From Balamuthia mandrillaris (lineage: Eukaryota; Discosea; Longamoebia; Balamuthiidae): DNA of 35,372 nucleotides. The notes below the pieces were generated by a model. It did not search any database. It was not told the DNA's origin and saw only the letters and a program-made list of their open reading frames with translations. Below, piece after piece: positions 1-9,871 of this stretch. The stretch is taken from contig JAVKOQ010000461.1 in NCBI GenBank assembly GCA_031835245.1, forward strand, positions 1 through 35,372, read 5' to 3'. The translations under genes were made by a program, and so were the position numbers. Within the stretch, counting starts at the first letter, position 1, and every line of letters begins with the position of its first letter.

Positions 1-1200
1 TTGCTTTTTCTTTTTCATGGTCTCCTTTGTCTTTGGCTTTGTCTTTTTCTTCCTCCTCTTTTTGTTTATCTTTGCTTATCTCCTCTTCTTTTTTGCTGGC
101 GCTTTGTTCAATGGACGAAGGGTCAAAGTCGGGCGCAAACACCAGGCGCATTCCAACTATCTTCTCGTGCTTTTCTTCCTTTTCCTTTACAAAGTCTTCC
201 AACTTTATCTGTTTGTGTTTTTTTTAAACTGCCTGTGAGGTGAACGAAACAACAACAAGAAGCGATGATATACCTTGCGCAGTCCAAAGTCAGGTCCAGC
301 TTCAAGTACGAACCCATCGCCACCGTAGGTGCTGATATGATTCACGAGGCTACACTGGACCAGCTGCAATCCTCTGCAAGTGGTGTCGTTCCCGATGGTC
401 CCTATCGGATCGCCCGGGCGCAGAGGGCTCTTCTTAAGCTGCTCAAGGGTCACGAGTGGCGTTTCCCCATAACTGAAGCACCACAAACGTGAAACACCAA
501 CATTCAAAACAACAGACAACAAAGCAAAAACGACAACGTACTCGGATTCATAGTAGCGTTCCCACAGCGCGTCGTTGACCTCCTCATAGGAAGGGATACG
601 TCGCTCAACGTACTCGCGCAGTTCCTGGCGGTTCAGTGCGTTCAGCTTTTTCGCCCAGGTCACCACCTTCTCCGCTTGCCCCTCCTCCATCCATCGGGTG
701 AGCTTTTGGATGCTGGCCTTGTCTTGCAGAAATTGCAGCGCTTCCCATTCGCCCTTTGGAACAAAAAAAGCTATGGTGTTAGAGGGGAAGGGGGGGGCAA
801 AACAACACAAGCAAACAAACTAGCGAGTGAGCGAGCGAGCGATCCAACAAACAAACACACAAAACCAAAATAACAAATGATGAGAAAAGTATGCAAACCT
901 CCGTCTCTGAGCTGTGTTCTGACTGGCTGGTCTTGTTGTGTTCGGACCAGCCGAGACGTGCTGCGATGAGGTCTTGTGCTTTCTCGAAAGTCTTCTGCAT
1001 GGTTGTGAGCGGAAGGCACGGTACTTCTTGTCTTTCTTGCGCCGCCCTGTGTGCTTCTTGTTTGTGGCGGGGCACATTGGCTCCATGAAAACTCCACCGA
1101 AAGTCCTCACTGCCACTGGTGGGGACATTTCGTTGGGAAATCGTCAGGCCTTTCTTCTTTGGAGGAGCAGGTGGCTGCCCTGAGTGGACCCTGCCGATAT
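1..1200 (-). CDS. Host multi-exon gene, partial (four exons, function unknown)
   Basis: Four minus-strand exons join with consistent phase: 1200-899, 753-542, 472-274 and 208 to beyond the window edge. The introns are 140, 69 and 65 bases with GT donors and AG acceptors. The upstream acceptor at 1201-1202 follows a CTAAC branch-like motif by roughly 20 bases. About 307 codons are visible, with no ATG start and no stop inside the window. The product is hydrophilic: a PPKKKGL-type basic stretch, then a Trp-containing charged helical part (RWMEEGQAEKVVTWAKKLN), a part with RPGDPIGTIGNDTTCRG, and a Lys/Glu-rich tail (KEEEISKDKQKEEEEKDKAK) that looks coiled-coil or disordered. I do not recognise the family. 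The exon model is an inference from splice signals and phase; transcript data would settle it. Confidence 0.6.
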
Positions 1201-2267
1201 CTACGTTGGGTCATCGGTTAGTCCTTGGACGCTTTGCCCACTCAGCAAAGGGTAATCCAACTAGTGTTGTACTTGGAAAGAAGTTGTTGCTTTCTTTGCC
1301 AAAAAAGCCCCTTGTTTGGTACTCTTAATTCTATCTCATTGTTTTTTTTTTGGTTATCTTCTATTTCATTCAAAGAGGCTTGAGTGCATTGGTGTGGATC
1401 CATACATGCTCAAAAACTGATGTCCACAAAAGGGAAAAATGGTTTGATAGAGTTACAACATTTCAACACTTGCCATTTCCTCTTTTTTCCCCCTGTTCCC
1501 TGTGTAGTAGCCCTTGCTTTCTTCCCTGCCATCCTATTAGTGTTTCCCTTCTTTCTCTCTCTCTTTCTTATTCTTTCTTTTGTTGTAAAATAAGAACGGG
1601 AATGATAGCGGAGACAAATAAGTATGAGACCTGAACTTAATTTAAGTGAAGAGTACAAGTAAAAGTAAAGTATCTTGTGTTTTGTTGTAAGTTGTCCCGA
1701 GAGGAAAAAGAAGAAGAAGCAAGAAGAGGCAGTATTTAAGCTAGAGGAAATATCCAAAAAAGAAGAGTAGAAAATATTAGCATAAAAGGGCAGAGAGAAA
1801 GAAACAACAAAAAAGGAGAAAGTGGACACGGAGAGGTTTCCTCAGGTCGACAAGCAGGAAAGAGAGGTCGACACAAAGAGAAGAAGAGCTATTATGTTGG
1901 AGTTTTCCAACACTTTTATCTGGTTATTTTTGCTTATTTTTTTCTTTTAATAAGTTCACTTGGTTTGTTTCCCATTACTTACTTCTTTCTTTACACTTTT
2001 GTTCCTTTATTTTCCTTTTAAATACTATACAAGGTCTTATTAGAGTTGAGGGAATAGAAAAAAGTAAGCTTAATTAGGGTTATTTTTTAAGGGGAAAAAA
2101 ACAAATGTCTAAGTTCATCAAATACACAACTAACTTAAAACAAGAAATGGTCAAGTCATGAACACGACCAAGAAAGGATCCATTCACCAAGGTAAAATGC
2201 TCTGTTTTCATGTTCTACACAAGTTCATACTTTAGTGTGTGTTGCTTTTTTTTTTCCCTAAGTAGTA
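1201..2267. other. Gene-poor stretch
   Basis: The first part up to about 1320 may be intron of the host gene or its upstream region, because exon 1200-899 begins after an acceptor. The rest alternates pyrimidine-rich and purine-rich tracts. The open frames here are low-complexity shadows. I see no RNA gene or conserved domain. Confidence 0.4.
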
Positions 2268-2271
2268 AATT

Positions 2272-2506
2272 TGTTGGTTGAATCCAACCTCAAGGATAAA
2301 AGAGTCAATGACCAGACAAGGAGTGTATTCAAGAGAATAGAGGAAGGAAAATGGAAGTGAATCTCTGACGTTGCTTCAAAGTACACTGAGAGAAAAGGGA
2401 AAAGGGAGAAAGGAAGGATGAAGGATACAAAAGAAAGGAGAGCTGAGGGTCTGGGACGGATCCAACATGAGGATTCTTGAGATAAGTGTTGGTGATTTTA
2501 CCAACA
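2272..2506. repeat. Solo LTR, 235 bases, copy 1
   Basis: The repeat starts TGTTGG and ends CCAACA, the canonical TG...CA LTR ends with six-base inverted tips. It is flanked on both sides by the four-base direct repeat AATT (2268-2271 and 2507-2510), as expected for a target-site duplication. A second copy of the same length, in the same orientation and with similar sequence, lies at 34151-34385. No internal retroelement sequence is attached, so it is a solo LTR left by recombination. The parent family cannot be named from the LTR alone. Confidence 0.8.
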
Positions 2507-2510
2507 AATT

Positions 2511-2901
2511 TGCTGTCATTTTGAGCCAATAGGATGTTGAATAGGACATTCAGTTGAATCAACAATTCCAACAATGGTTGTTGTTGTACTGCTGGGATTA
2601 AAATGCCTTTATATATAACACTGAGTTGGGCCAAAATACCTGTTTCTATAACATTGCCTAAGATACAAATTGTAAAACCTTTAAAGATAATACTATCAGT
2701 ATAGTTCCCTTTAAAAAGCAGTTTTTCACTGGGATGTTGGCCAGAATCAGAAGTCCTGGTCTGTGGTGTACTGGTTGATAGGATTACTGTACTCAAAAAA
2801 AATGTAAGTCACTGCTCATCTCCTGGTGGAACACTTTAGCTATCAACACTCTAAAATATCTTCAAGGGCATCATCATCACTGCTGACCTCACCATACCCT
2901 C
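2511..2901. other. Stretch without recognised gene
   Basis: AT-moderate sequence between the solo LTR and the short dispersed repeat. An open frame runs across it and the LTR on the minus strand, but it crosses the LTR boundary and has no domain signal, so I do not call it a gene. Confidence 0.4.
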
Positions 2902-3028
2902 TAAGGCCATCCAGTATTCTGTACTAGGTCTGAGTAGTTCATAGGAAGAATTCCCCAGTGTTTTAAACCCTTCTTGAGCACAGTTAGAACCTGTTGTGAG
3001 GCCCCTATAGTAATAGTGAATGGCGATA
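2902..3028 (+). repeat. Diverged third copy of the 128-base boundary repeat
   Basis: This copy has the same order of blocks as the repeats at 7292-7419 and 29550-29677: a CCAGTATTCTGTACT block, then CTGTTGTGAGG-like and TAATAGTG.ATGGCGATA blocks, in the same orientation. It is clearly more diverged than those two are from each other. It lies outside the virus-like element, which shows that the repeat also exists independently of it. Confidence 0.7.
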
Positions 3029-3233
3029 CCCTTCCTCTACTCTCTCCTTCCTGATAGCAAGGCCCTTGAAGACTCTACAGCAGGCACTAGAGTGTGGGCT
3101 TATGCTCTTTCACCACTGCTGAGCTTCTCCTGGTCATGAACAGGGAAAACTATAGTAAATGCCTGAGATGTGAAAAAGAATGTGGCAAGGGCAAGAAAAT
3201 GAGAGAGAGAGAAAAGGGATCTGCACATATATA

Positions 3234-3430
3234 CACACTTCCAACAAATCATTTTCTCTTTCTCATCTTTTTGTTTTTCTTCGATTTGTGCATGTGTGAG
3301 CACTTCCTCTAAATCATGGTCTCTCCTCATCTTTTTGTTTTTCTTTTATCTAAACTTCTAACAAATCATTTTCTCTTCTCATCTTTTCTTTTGCTTTCAA
3401 TTTACACATGCATGCACACTTCCAACAAAA
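3234..3430. repeat. Diverged tandem units of about 75 bases
   Basis: Blocks resembling CTTCCAACAAATCATTTTCT followed by CTCATCTTTT-TTTTC and ACACATG(C/T)-type text recur at about 3234-3308 and 3353-3430, with a partial unit between. The region is pyrimidine-rich. This is an ordinary degenerate tandem repeat with no coding content that I can support. Confidence 0.5.
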
Positions 3431-3680
3431 GTTGATAACACAAAGCCAACACCTCTTTGACAACCAGACTTCATGAGATGAAAGCCAGACTAGGTCATTA
3501 GTTCAATAGCTCTTTTGCCCTTTCCTCTTTTCTTTCACAGGTGTCATGACTACTTCTTCCTTGTCTTCTTTCTTTCTAGAATACACTTTATTATAATCAC
3601 TTGTTCCCTTCCTTTTGTTCAATCACACTTCACAAACACAACAACTGCAAGTCACGAGCACTGTTTTGTTCACATATATC

Positions 3681-3795
3681 TATCCCTATCTCTCCTTGTA
3701 TATATATATCTCTTTCTTTCATTTTATTAAAGGTCTTTTTCCCTATGCCCATTGAGTTGGTGTCCGTTAGGTTGTTTCCCTACTGGCCTTATCAC
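3681..3795. repeat. Short dispersed repeat family R1, copy a
   Basis: Shares ordered blocks with copies at 4319-4395 and 4557-4672: TATCCCTATCTCTCCTTGTA, then CATTTTATTAAAGGTCTTTT, then GAGTTGGTGTC.GTTAGGTTG. Read on the minus strand it has a unique body, an AATAAAATG stretch and a simple TA-rich tail, which resembles the 3' end of a retroposon. The family is unrecognised. Confidence 0.6.
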
Positions 3796-4318
3796 AGCAC
3801 TAGATAACAGAGTACTTAGAAAAGAAATGTGTTGATGGAAGCAAGAAAGAAGGATATCTTTCTTTGATGCTGCTTCCTGCAATGAAAAAAAAGAAGATAA
3901 AGAGGTGATATGAAGAGCTGAAAGACCTGGTACTCATTCACCCTCAGATAATGTTAATTAATGAGTTTAAGAAACTTTGATGTAGTTGAAAAGGAGTGCT
4001 TTATGAGATTATCAAAATCTGTTCTCCACAAACAATCAACACACAGAATACTGCTAAATAGTGGTCAACCTTAACTGCATCAAACAATTGACAATGAAGC
4101 AGGGTGCTTGCTGATAATGAATATGAGGTTGAGAAAAATCTTGACCATCACAATACCAACCAAGGACTTGAGTATAAGTTGAAGTCAAAAGGTTTCCTTA
4201 ACCACCACAACACTCAGAAGCCTGAATACAACATCACTTGTGATCTTGACTTAGTTCAGGCATATTGAAAAGCTGCATTTTGATTATTAGTAGCAATCCT
4301 CTTTGTTTAATTATACTT

Positions 4319-4395
4319 TTTTTCATTTTATTAAAGGTCTTTTACTACACTTTTCAAGTTGATGTCAGTTAAGTTGTTTCCTTATCAGCTCTATT
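4319..4395. repeat. Short dispersed repeat family R1, copy b (short, diverged)
   Basis: Keeps the CATTTTATTAAAGGTCTTTT block and a diverged GTTGATGTCAGTTAAGTTG block of family R1. It lacks the leading TATCCCTATCTCTCC block found in the other two copies. Same orientation as both. Confidence 0.5.
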
Positions 4396-4556
4396 ATAGT
4401 CATTTTAAACACATTCTTTTATTGTTTTTTTTGAATTCATTTGTTGTTTTATTGGTTATTTTATTTTGTTAAATGGGTGCATTTATTTAACAAAATGTAA
4501 ATAATTAAATATAAAGTTGTAATCAAAAATCTGTTATACTACTCTACCATAATACC

Positions 4557-4672
4557 TATCCCTATCTCTCCTTGTATATATATCTCTTTCTTTCATTTTA
4601 TTAAAGGTCTTTTTCCCTACACCCATCGAGTTGGTGTCTGTTAGGTTGTTCCCCCATCGGCTTTATCACAAA
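4557..4672. repeat. Short dispersed repeat family R1, copy c
   Basis: Near-identical to the copy at 3681-3795 across TATCCCTATCTCTCCTTGTA, the CATTTTATTAAAGGTC block and the GAGTTGGTGTCTGTTAGGTTG block, in the same orientation. Three copies in about 1 kb suggest local spread or tandem duplication followed by decay. Confidence 0.6.
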
Positions 4673-6079
4673 TCTAAAGTTGAATAATGAGATTTTGTTT
4701 TAAAATATTATTTAATTAATTATTTTTGTAAATGGAATTGTTTTTTATTATAATAAAATCCATTGTTTTATTATTTGCTACTTTCTTCACTCTATTTCTT
4801 TCTTCCCTCCTCTGTTCTGACAGTTTACATTCTTGTTTCTTCAAAGCTGATTGAGTTACACAGAAGAACATTCTTTCAGGTTACTCAATCTTATGCTGTG
4901 TTATGTGTTGTATAAAAGGATAAAAAGCATTGAGACATATCTACTGCCCTTTCTTTGTTGAAGTGTGTTCATCAACATTTTGTAGAACAAAACAAAGAAA
5001 CGTTTCATGGCAGATATTCTCCTCCTACTCCTTCTCATCACCTTTCTTCAAATATTGAACCAGAGACAAAGACAAACAAGCTTTAAATGAAGAGGAGGAT
5101 CAATCAGAGCAAAAAGAGCAAGAAGAAGAAGATCTCCATAAAAACAATCACGAGGAAGAAGAACATGAACAAGACAAAGAGGAAAACGTGGCTGGATTGA
5201 ATGCAAGCACAACTAGGCAACAAATTTTTTGTAAATATTTTGAGTGAACCAAAAATAATTTCCAAAAAGGGGCGCCCTTTTTTGTTAGAATATGTTATAA
5301 GTCAAATAAAAAACAAAAAAACAAAAAACAAAAAACCTGAAAACATTTCAACCTGCTTTGTTAATAAAGCTCTAAAATTGTCCAAACTCAATATTACCCA
5401 GCACTTTCAAGTTTTTCCAAAATACTTTTTTTCCCACTTGTTCTATGTGAGAAAATATGGATAAACCCAGAAATTTGGAAAAACTTGATTGTGCATGGTA
5501 ATATCAAAATGTCTTTGGTGTAATAACTACTTTTACAAAATAAAAGGTCCAAAGTAAATACTTTGCTTGCAAAAGTCTTTCAAAAGTACATGTTCTCAAC
5601 TGTGTCCATACTAAAAGAACAGTTTCAATGGAGAGATAAGATTGGGGTGGTTCTTGGTTGCAAAAAAAGGAAAAGTTCCAAGAAATCTTGGTAAAAGTTT
5701 AAGGCCCCTGGAAAAGTTCCTAGAAAATTGTTTCCTTATATAGGAATTTTTCCGGGTAAATTCCTTATAAGTGACCCCCTGGCGCCTATCATCCGGAGGA
5801 GCTATCTCCTGTCTACCTTGCCAGTTTTTGCTGTAGTATCTTATCCTTTCCTTGCTGTTACTAAAACAAAAATTTCCTTTTTAAAACAGAGACAAGATCA
5901 AAGGAAAGAAAAAAGGCCTGGCCGCAAGAAGGATAGGCCGCAAGTGGCACTTTTTAGCAGTACTTTTTCTGTGGGTGAGAGCAAAAGAGAAAGTGGTCAG
6001 GTTTTATTTGGCCTATTTGGTTGTGGCTAACTCGTGTCTTATCAGTATTTGCAATGCTGACAACGTTTCCTCCTCAAAG
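4673..6079. other. Gene-poor stretch with a short acidic open frame
   Basis: The sequence is mostly AT-rich. At about 5078-5247 a plus-strand frame encodes a Glu/Gln-rich stretch (EEEDQSEQKEQEEEDLH...) ending in TGA, and at 5728-6030 another frame has a basic tail (KRPGRKKDRPQ). Either could be an exon of the dioxygenase-like locus downstream, but no convincing splice chain joins them, so I do not call a gene. Confidence 0.3.
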
Positions 6080-6999
6080 AAACTACAAGAAAGAAAGTAT
6101 CGAGGCGGAAGGCTGATGCCTTTAATGAGCGTAGTAGAAAGAACATGAAAGTTCAGGGAACAACAAAAGAAGCAAGTTCTCTGTCAGTTCATTCCTACAA
6201 CCCTGAAACACAGAGAATTAGCGGCAACGGCGTTTGAAGATGAGCCAGCCACTTTCTCTTGAACGGGCTACTGGCAACTGAAGGAGGATTGCAGCAGCTA
6301 TGCAGTGGTCCTCCTTATCCATGCAGTTAGAAAGGAGCTATGCACAGGCTGTTCGAAGGACATAGAAGAGCTAGCTGGACAGTTGCCAAAACAGTATAAA
6401 AAGAAGACTAACTGTGAGGAGCAGGTAACTGTTCATCTTGGTTGGTGGTCTTGCTACTGTAAAAGCATTGTGGAAGTCAAAGGCACAAGCCATCCACTCT
6501 CCAAAAAGTGGCTAAACAAACATAAGCCGATATTTGAGAAGGTGGCCTCTCATTTGAAGCAGCAGTTTCTGGAGCTGTTTGCGTGGTACATGGAGGTAAA
6601 CGTTGAAGTGGAAAAGGCTTCTGGAAAACAGAATCTGTTTGCTCCATTTGGTATGTTTTTTTTTTAATTTTATCAACACACATCTTTTGTTTATTTATCT
6701 CTTGTATTTCTCCTGGTACAGCAACAATAGTTATAAATGTTAACTTCTGCGTGAGTGCTCATTTAGACAAAAATGACTATCGGGGTGGGGTAACAGCAAT
6801 CCTTGTTCTTGGTACCTTTACTGATGGTGGTGCTCTTGTGTTACCAGAACTAAACATAAGAATAGAAGCAAAACCTGGAGATTTGATTTTTTTTAATGGT
6901 TATGATATTAAACACAAATTGAAACCTTATTTTGGCGGAACAAGATACTCCATCGTATTTTTTTGTCATCATGATATGCTCAGTTTTGTATTGCAGTGA
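6080..6999 (+). pseudogene. TET/JBP-like 2OG-Fe(II) dioxygenase locus, two exons, probably decayed
   Basis: Two exons flank a 71-base intron (6651-6721, GTATGT donor, TACAG acceptor) and keep phase across it. Exon 2 holds the double-stranded beta-helix core: an HxD iron motif in AHLDKND, then GGALVLPEL, GDLIFF, a distal His in DIKHKLKP, and Arg in GGTRYSIVFF as the expected 2-oxoglutarate ligand. This order matches the JBP/TET-like oxygenases that are often linked to transposons in fungi and algae (family knowledge; assignment by motif only). Exon 1 carries a charged helical region. Upstream the same frame stays coding-like but contains a TGA at 6260-6262, and no clear start is seen, so the copy is probably a pseudogene. 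A shorter functional gene starting downstream is possible. Confidence 0.5.
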
Positions 7000-7291
7000 A
7001 TTAATTATTAATAAAAGGAAGGTATCTCTGTTCAACTCCAACAAAGCAACTTTTGTTTTTTTCATTTTGGTATAAAACAAAGATCAAATCAAAGTGTTTC
7101 CTTTCTTCATGTATTTCATTATAAAAGGTGGAGATCTTCCTAGTCGACATAAATTATAGCCTCTAATTGGCATTTGTTTTAGTGATTGAAATTCATTGGA
7201 TAGTTTCTATTGATTTATGAATTACGATTTGTTACACAAGTCCGAAATATTCAGAGTAAAAAATGGCACCAAAGGTATAATGGTTATATTT
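7000..7291. other. Spacer left of the virus-like element
   Basis: AT-rich DNA between the dioxygenase-like locus and the left boundary repeat. I see no gene or structural RNA in it. Confidence 0.4.
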
Positions 7292-7419
7292 TAAGATCGT
7301 CCAGTATTCTGTACTGGGTCTGGATCACTTGCAGGAAGAACGCTCAGTAGTTTAGACCCCCTCCTGTGCACTGTTCATACCTGTTGTGAGGTCCCCCATA
7401 CTAATAGTGGACGGCGATA
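7292..7419 (+). repeat. Left 128-base boundary repeat
   Basis: Runs from TAAGATC to GGCGATA and matches 29550-29677 in length and orientation with about five differences. It contains a small inverted repeat, CCAGTA-TTCTG-TACTGG. Polintons normally end in inverted repeats, so a direct pair is unusual. It may be a terminal direct repeat, a short host repeat on each side, or the product of recombination between repeat copies. Confidence 0.75.
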
Positions 7420-7513
7420 GTGTGGCATGACCCTAACCACTTAGCAAATTTTTTGGTAAGTAATTTAATTAATTAATAGTAACTATGGTAACAGCGCTCA
7501 TGCAGGATCGGTT

Positions 7514-7840
7514 CTACTGTTCAATTCCCAGGCCTGAAACCGGACTTGGCATCCAGAAGCCAATTATGCTGCTCAATATTGAAATCCAAACATATTTCTC
7601 AGTGTCCAAAATGGTAAACCAAATGCGAATGAAGCAAAATATCAAAACAAGCACACTTACAACCAATTGCAATAACACCCACAAATATTTCATCCGCAAT
7701 TTGCAACAAATCCACTTGTGACGGTCCTTTGGACCCTCACTTCCTGAGCCTTTTGCAGTTCCACCATTTTCACTATCATCATCACTACTTGCCAAATTGC
7801 AACACATGCAAATATCATTCATTTTTGTATACAAATGCAT
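7514..7840 (-). CDS. Small membrane protein of the element (108 aa)
   Basis: Looks whole, starting at an ATG. The N-terminal third is polar and acidic (SSDDDSENG), followed by GSGSEGPKD, which is encoded by a 30-base double-hairpin repeat (7721-7750). Two hydrophobic segments follow (around YLWVLLQLVVSVLVLIFCFI and YVWISILSSIIGF), so it probably spans a membrane twice. It sits downstream of the integrase gene on the same strand. No family is recognised. A role in envelope, entry or lysis would be speculation. Confidence 0.55.
   Translation of the reverse strand: MHLYTKMNDICMCCNLASSDDDSENGGTAKGSGSEGPKDRHKWICCKLRMKYLWVLLQLVVSVLVLIFCFIRIWFTILDTEKYVWISILSSIIGFWMPSPVSGLGIEQ
7721..7750 (-). repeat. 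Double-hairpin unit, copy 1 (inside a coding region)
   Basis: Read on the minus strand: stem CTCA-GGAAG-TGAG, then stem GGTCC-AAA-GGACC. It is homologous, base for base over most of 30 positions, to the units at 10483-10512 and 21940-21969. It encodes the SEGPKD peptide in its host gene. The first stem is slightly weakened compared with the other copies. Confidence 0.65.
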
Positions 7841-7847
7841 CTATTTT

Positions 7848-9107
7848 TTACATTTCTACAAATAAATTGTTGTAATCAGAAATCTGAACAGGAAGTATTT
7901 CATCCCGGAAAAACAGCCGCGGTTCAGTCTCTGCAAAAACCGGTGTATAACCGCCATCAGAATACTCAAATTTCTTCCTCAGTGCATATCTCTCTGCAAC
8001 AAATTTTGTCCCTGGATGCACCCTGACAACCTCATACAAATCATGTGAGAAATTCTGAACATAACTCTTGCGCCACTTTTCATTCTTCCTTGCATATTTC
8101 TCGAGTAATACACTCTTGCGGACTATATCGTGGGCCTTTATCTCGGCAAAAGAATGCTCTTCTTGGCCTTTTTTCACCATCTTAGCCGCTTGTGCATCTA
8201 TTCCTTGCCTTGCCCGCCTAAACTCGGCCATTGTAGGCCTAAAATGAACCGTTGCAGGTGTTGCACCTATTGTACTATGGTAGGAATTATTGTAGTTCCA
8301 AACTAGGTCATCAAGTGCCCGCTTCCAGTTTTTGGTGCCTTTCTCGGTCATGTAGTGGAACATCAATTGCTTAATTGTGCTGTTAAACTGCTTGACAACT
8401 GCCTGCAAGTTTGGCTTGTAAGGCTTTGAAGTTATATGCCTGATGCTGAATTCCTCTAATTTCGCACCCAGTTTATGGTTTACAAATTCACTGCCATTAT
8501 CAGTTTGCAGTATGTCTGGCTGCTGTTCATCAAGGAGTGGAACCAAATGTTTGTATACATTTTCGGCTGTTTTCTTGGTAATTGGAAAGGCCCAGGCATA
8601 TTTACTGAAGACATCAATAGCAGTCAAAATGTACTTATAGTGCGAATTATGGCCTTGTAGCTGTGATAAATCAACTAAATCTGCCTGAATGCATTCTAAG
8701 GCTTTTCTAGCCTGAATTGGTCATTTCACACTAATTTTCTTTATTGGCGCATGGAGTTGGTTGGTGTGATTGCGGCTCAAATATTTGGCTACATCCTGTC
8801 GCGAAATTCCGATGAAGGACTCCGCTGCCCGTTTATATAGTTTGTCGTGGCCGAATGCCATTGTAAGCGGGTTTTTCATCAACTCACCGAGGGCATTATC
8901 AATTGCACCACTTGGCAATACAATCCGACCATCATATTTTGCCACAATTGTGTCATCAGTGCCGTCTTCCAGCTTGAATTTATCCCATTTTTGCTTAAAT
9001 TGCACCAAGTCAGCAGCATTGAGTTTGGGCACAGTACCATTTTGCAAATATTTGAGGCCTTCATCATAAGCCTCATCTGTGAACTTATACTGTGAGAATT
9101 CTCTCAT
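7848..9107 (-). pseudogene. Retroviral-type (RVE) integrase of the element, broken
   Basis: About 420 codons. The N-terminal part (MREFSQYKF...) is a charged helical domain. The core follows the RVE/DDE order: a first Asp in QADLVDL, then TAIDVFSKYAWAFP, LQTDNGSEFVN with the second Asp, and WNYNNSYHSTIGATP. The C-terminal part has RKNEKWRKSYVQNFS and an SH3-like end, as in Polinton and Ty3-like integrases. Its role in the family is insertion of the linear element into host DNA with a short target duplication. It lies at the left end of the element, and its start region borders the first copy of the hairpin repeat module. Broken. Confidence 0.85.
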
Positions 9108-9156
9108 TCTTATATCAAAGGAAAGATAAAAAATTGTTGGCAAATAGTTGCAAAAA

Positions 9157-9393
9157 CATGAAAATTGAACAAAAAATGTTGATTTTAGCCTAAATGTCAC
9201 AATTGCGATTTTGTTGCCAAACTGAGTTGCCCAAAAGTGGCCAAAAAGTCGGCACAGGAAGGCCTCCCAGAAGCTGGGCTTGATGGCATCCTATTTACGC
9301 TCAGGTTTCCAAGTATCTCTATAATATAAATTGTTACTTGGAAAGCTGAGCAGAAATTGCCAAAAAATAAATTTAGTTGGCGTGGTAAGCCTC
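9157..9393 (+). repeat. Hairpin repeat module, copy 1
   Basis: The core hairpin at 9299-9351 is 53 bases: arm GCTCAGGTTTCCAAGTA, a 19-base loop TCTCTATAATATAAATTGT, and the matching arm with one mismatch. The wider repeat includes an upstream arm with AAATTGAACAAAAAATGTTG, also seen in copies 3 and 5, and flanking GTCGGCACAGGAAGGCCTCC and GGTAAGCCTCC blocks. It lies between the start of the integrase gene and the 3' end of the 9428-9802 gene. Confidence 0.85.
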
Positions 9394-9427
9394 CATTTGC
9401 GGTGTGGTTGGCTCTACTGCCAACTTT

Positions 9428-9802
9428 TTACATCAGTTTCATTCCCCCACCCTTTTGCCTTGGTTTCCGAGTTGATTTCTTGGCCAAACTCAAACCCCAA
9501 ATCTTGGCAAATTTCTTTCGTTCAGCAGCAGATGGCCCAGAACGCGCTGAACCAGCTCCAATCTTCTTCCTGCCTGCATCTTTCAAATACTCCTTTGCAC
9601 CCTTGCTTGCGTTTTCTATTGCTTTTTGTGCTTGCTCTTTGATAATCAGCTTAGCAATATCAAAGATTTCCTTGCCAGCTTTCCCAGCCAAATTACCCAG
9701 ATAACCAAAGTCAATAAAGCTAGCAAGGCCTTTCCTACCTTTGTGAATAAAATTGCTAACCCGGCCACCTTCCTGCAAATGAGCAGGGCCGTATCAATGC
9801 AT
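9428..9802 (-). pseudogene. Small basic, helical protein, candidate core or minor virion protein, broken
   Basis: About 125 codons. The visible features are a Gly/hydrophobic region (FIDFGYLGNLAGKAGKEIF), a long amphipathic helix (AKLIIKEQAQKAIENASK) and a basic Gly-ending tail (TRKPRQKGGG). Its size, charge and position next to the protease suggest a DNA-binding or membrane-active virion component, like the small adenovirus-type core or pVI proteins, but no homology is certain. Broken. Confidence 0.4.
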
Positions 9803-9871
9803 ATTCCTCTCATCTACCAACATTTGCGAATATTAAATAATTGTGAATTATATCTACAAACACAAATTAAT

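Noticed and set aside
1410-1829. A 139-codon minus-strand open frame
   Set aside because: It is made of Phe/Ser/Leu and Lys/Arg runs from the pyrimidine-rich DNA, with no domain or codon signal.
3672-3720. A TATATATATA run as a promoter
   Set aside because: It is a microsatellite inside repeat family R1, with no gene downstream.
5007-5090. A short frame with a Leu-rich start (MADILLLLLLITFLQIL)
   Set aside because: It looks like a signal peptide, but the frame is only 27 codons and leads into no supported gene.
5201-5464. An 87-codon plus-strand open frame rich in Lys/Asn
   Set aside because: It lies in AT-rich repeats (KKTKNKKPEN), crosses a degenerate A-rich run, and has no homology signal.
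7480-7550. A possible tRNA or tRNA-derived repeat, from a GTTCAATTCCC box
   Set aside because: No cloverleaf stems could be formed around it, and the other strand is the end of the membrane-protein coding region.
9357-9704. Plus-strand open frame opposite the small basic virion-like gene
   Set aside because: It is a shadow of the minus-strand gene, with no independent motifs.
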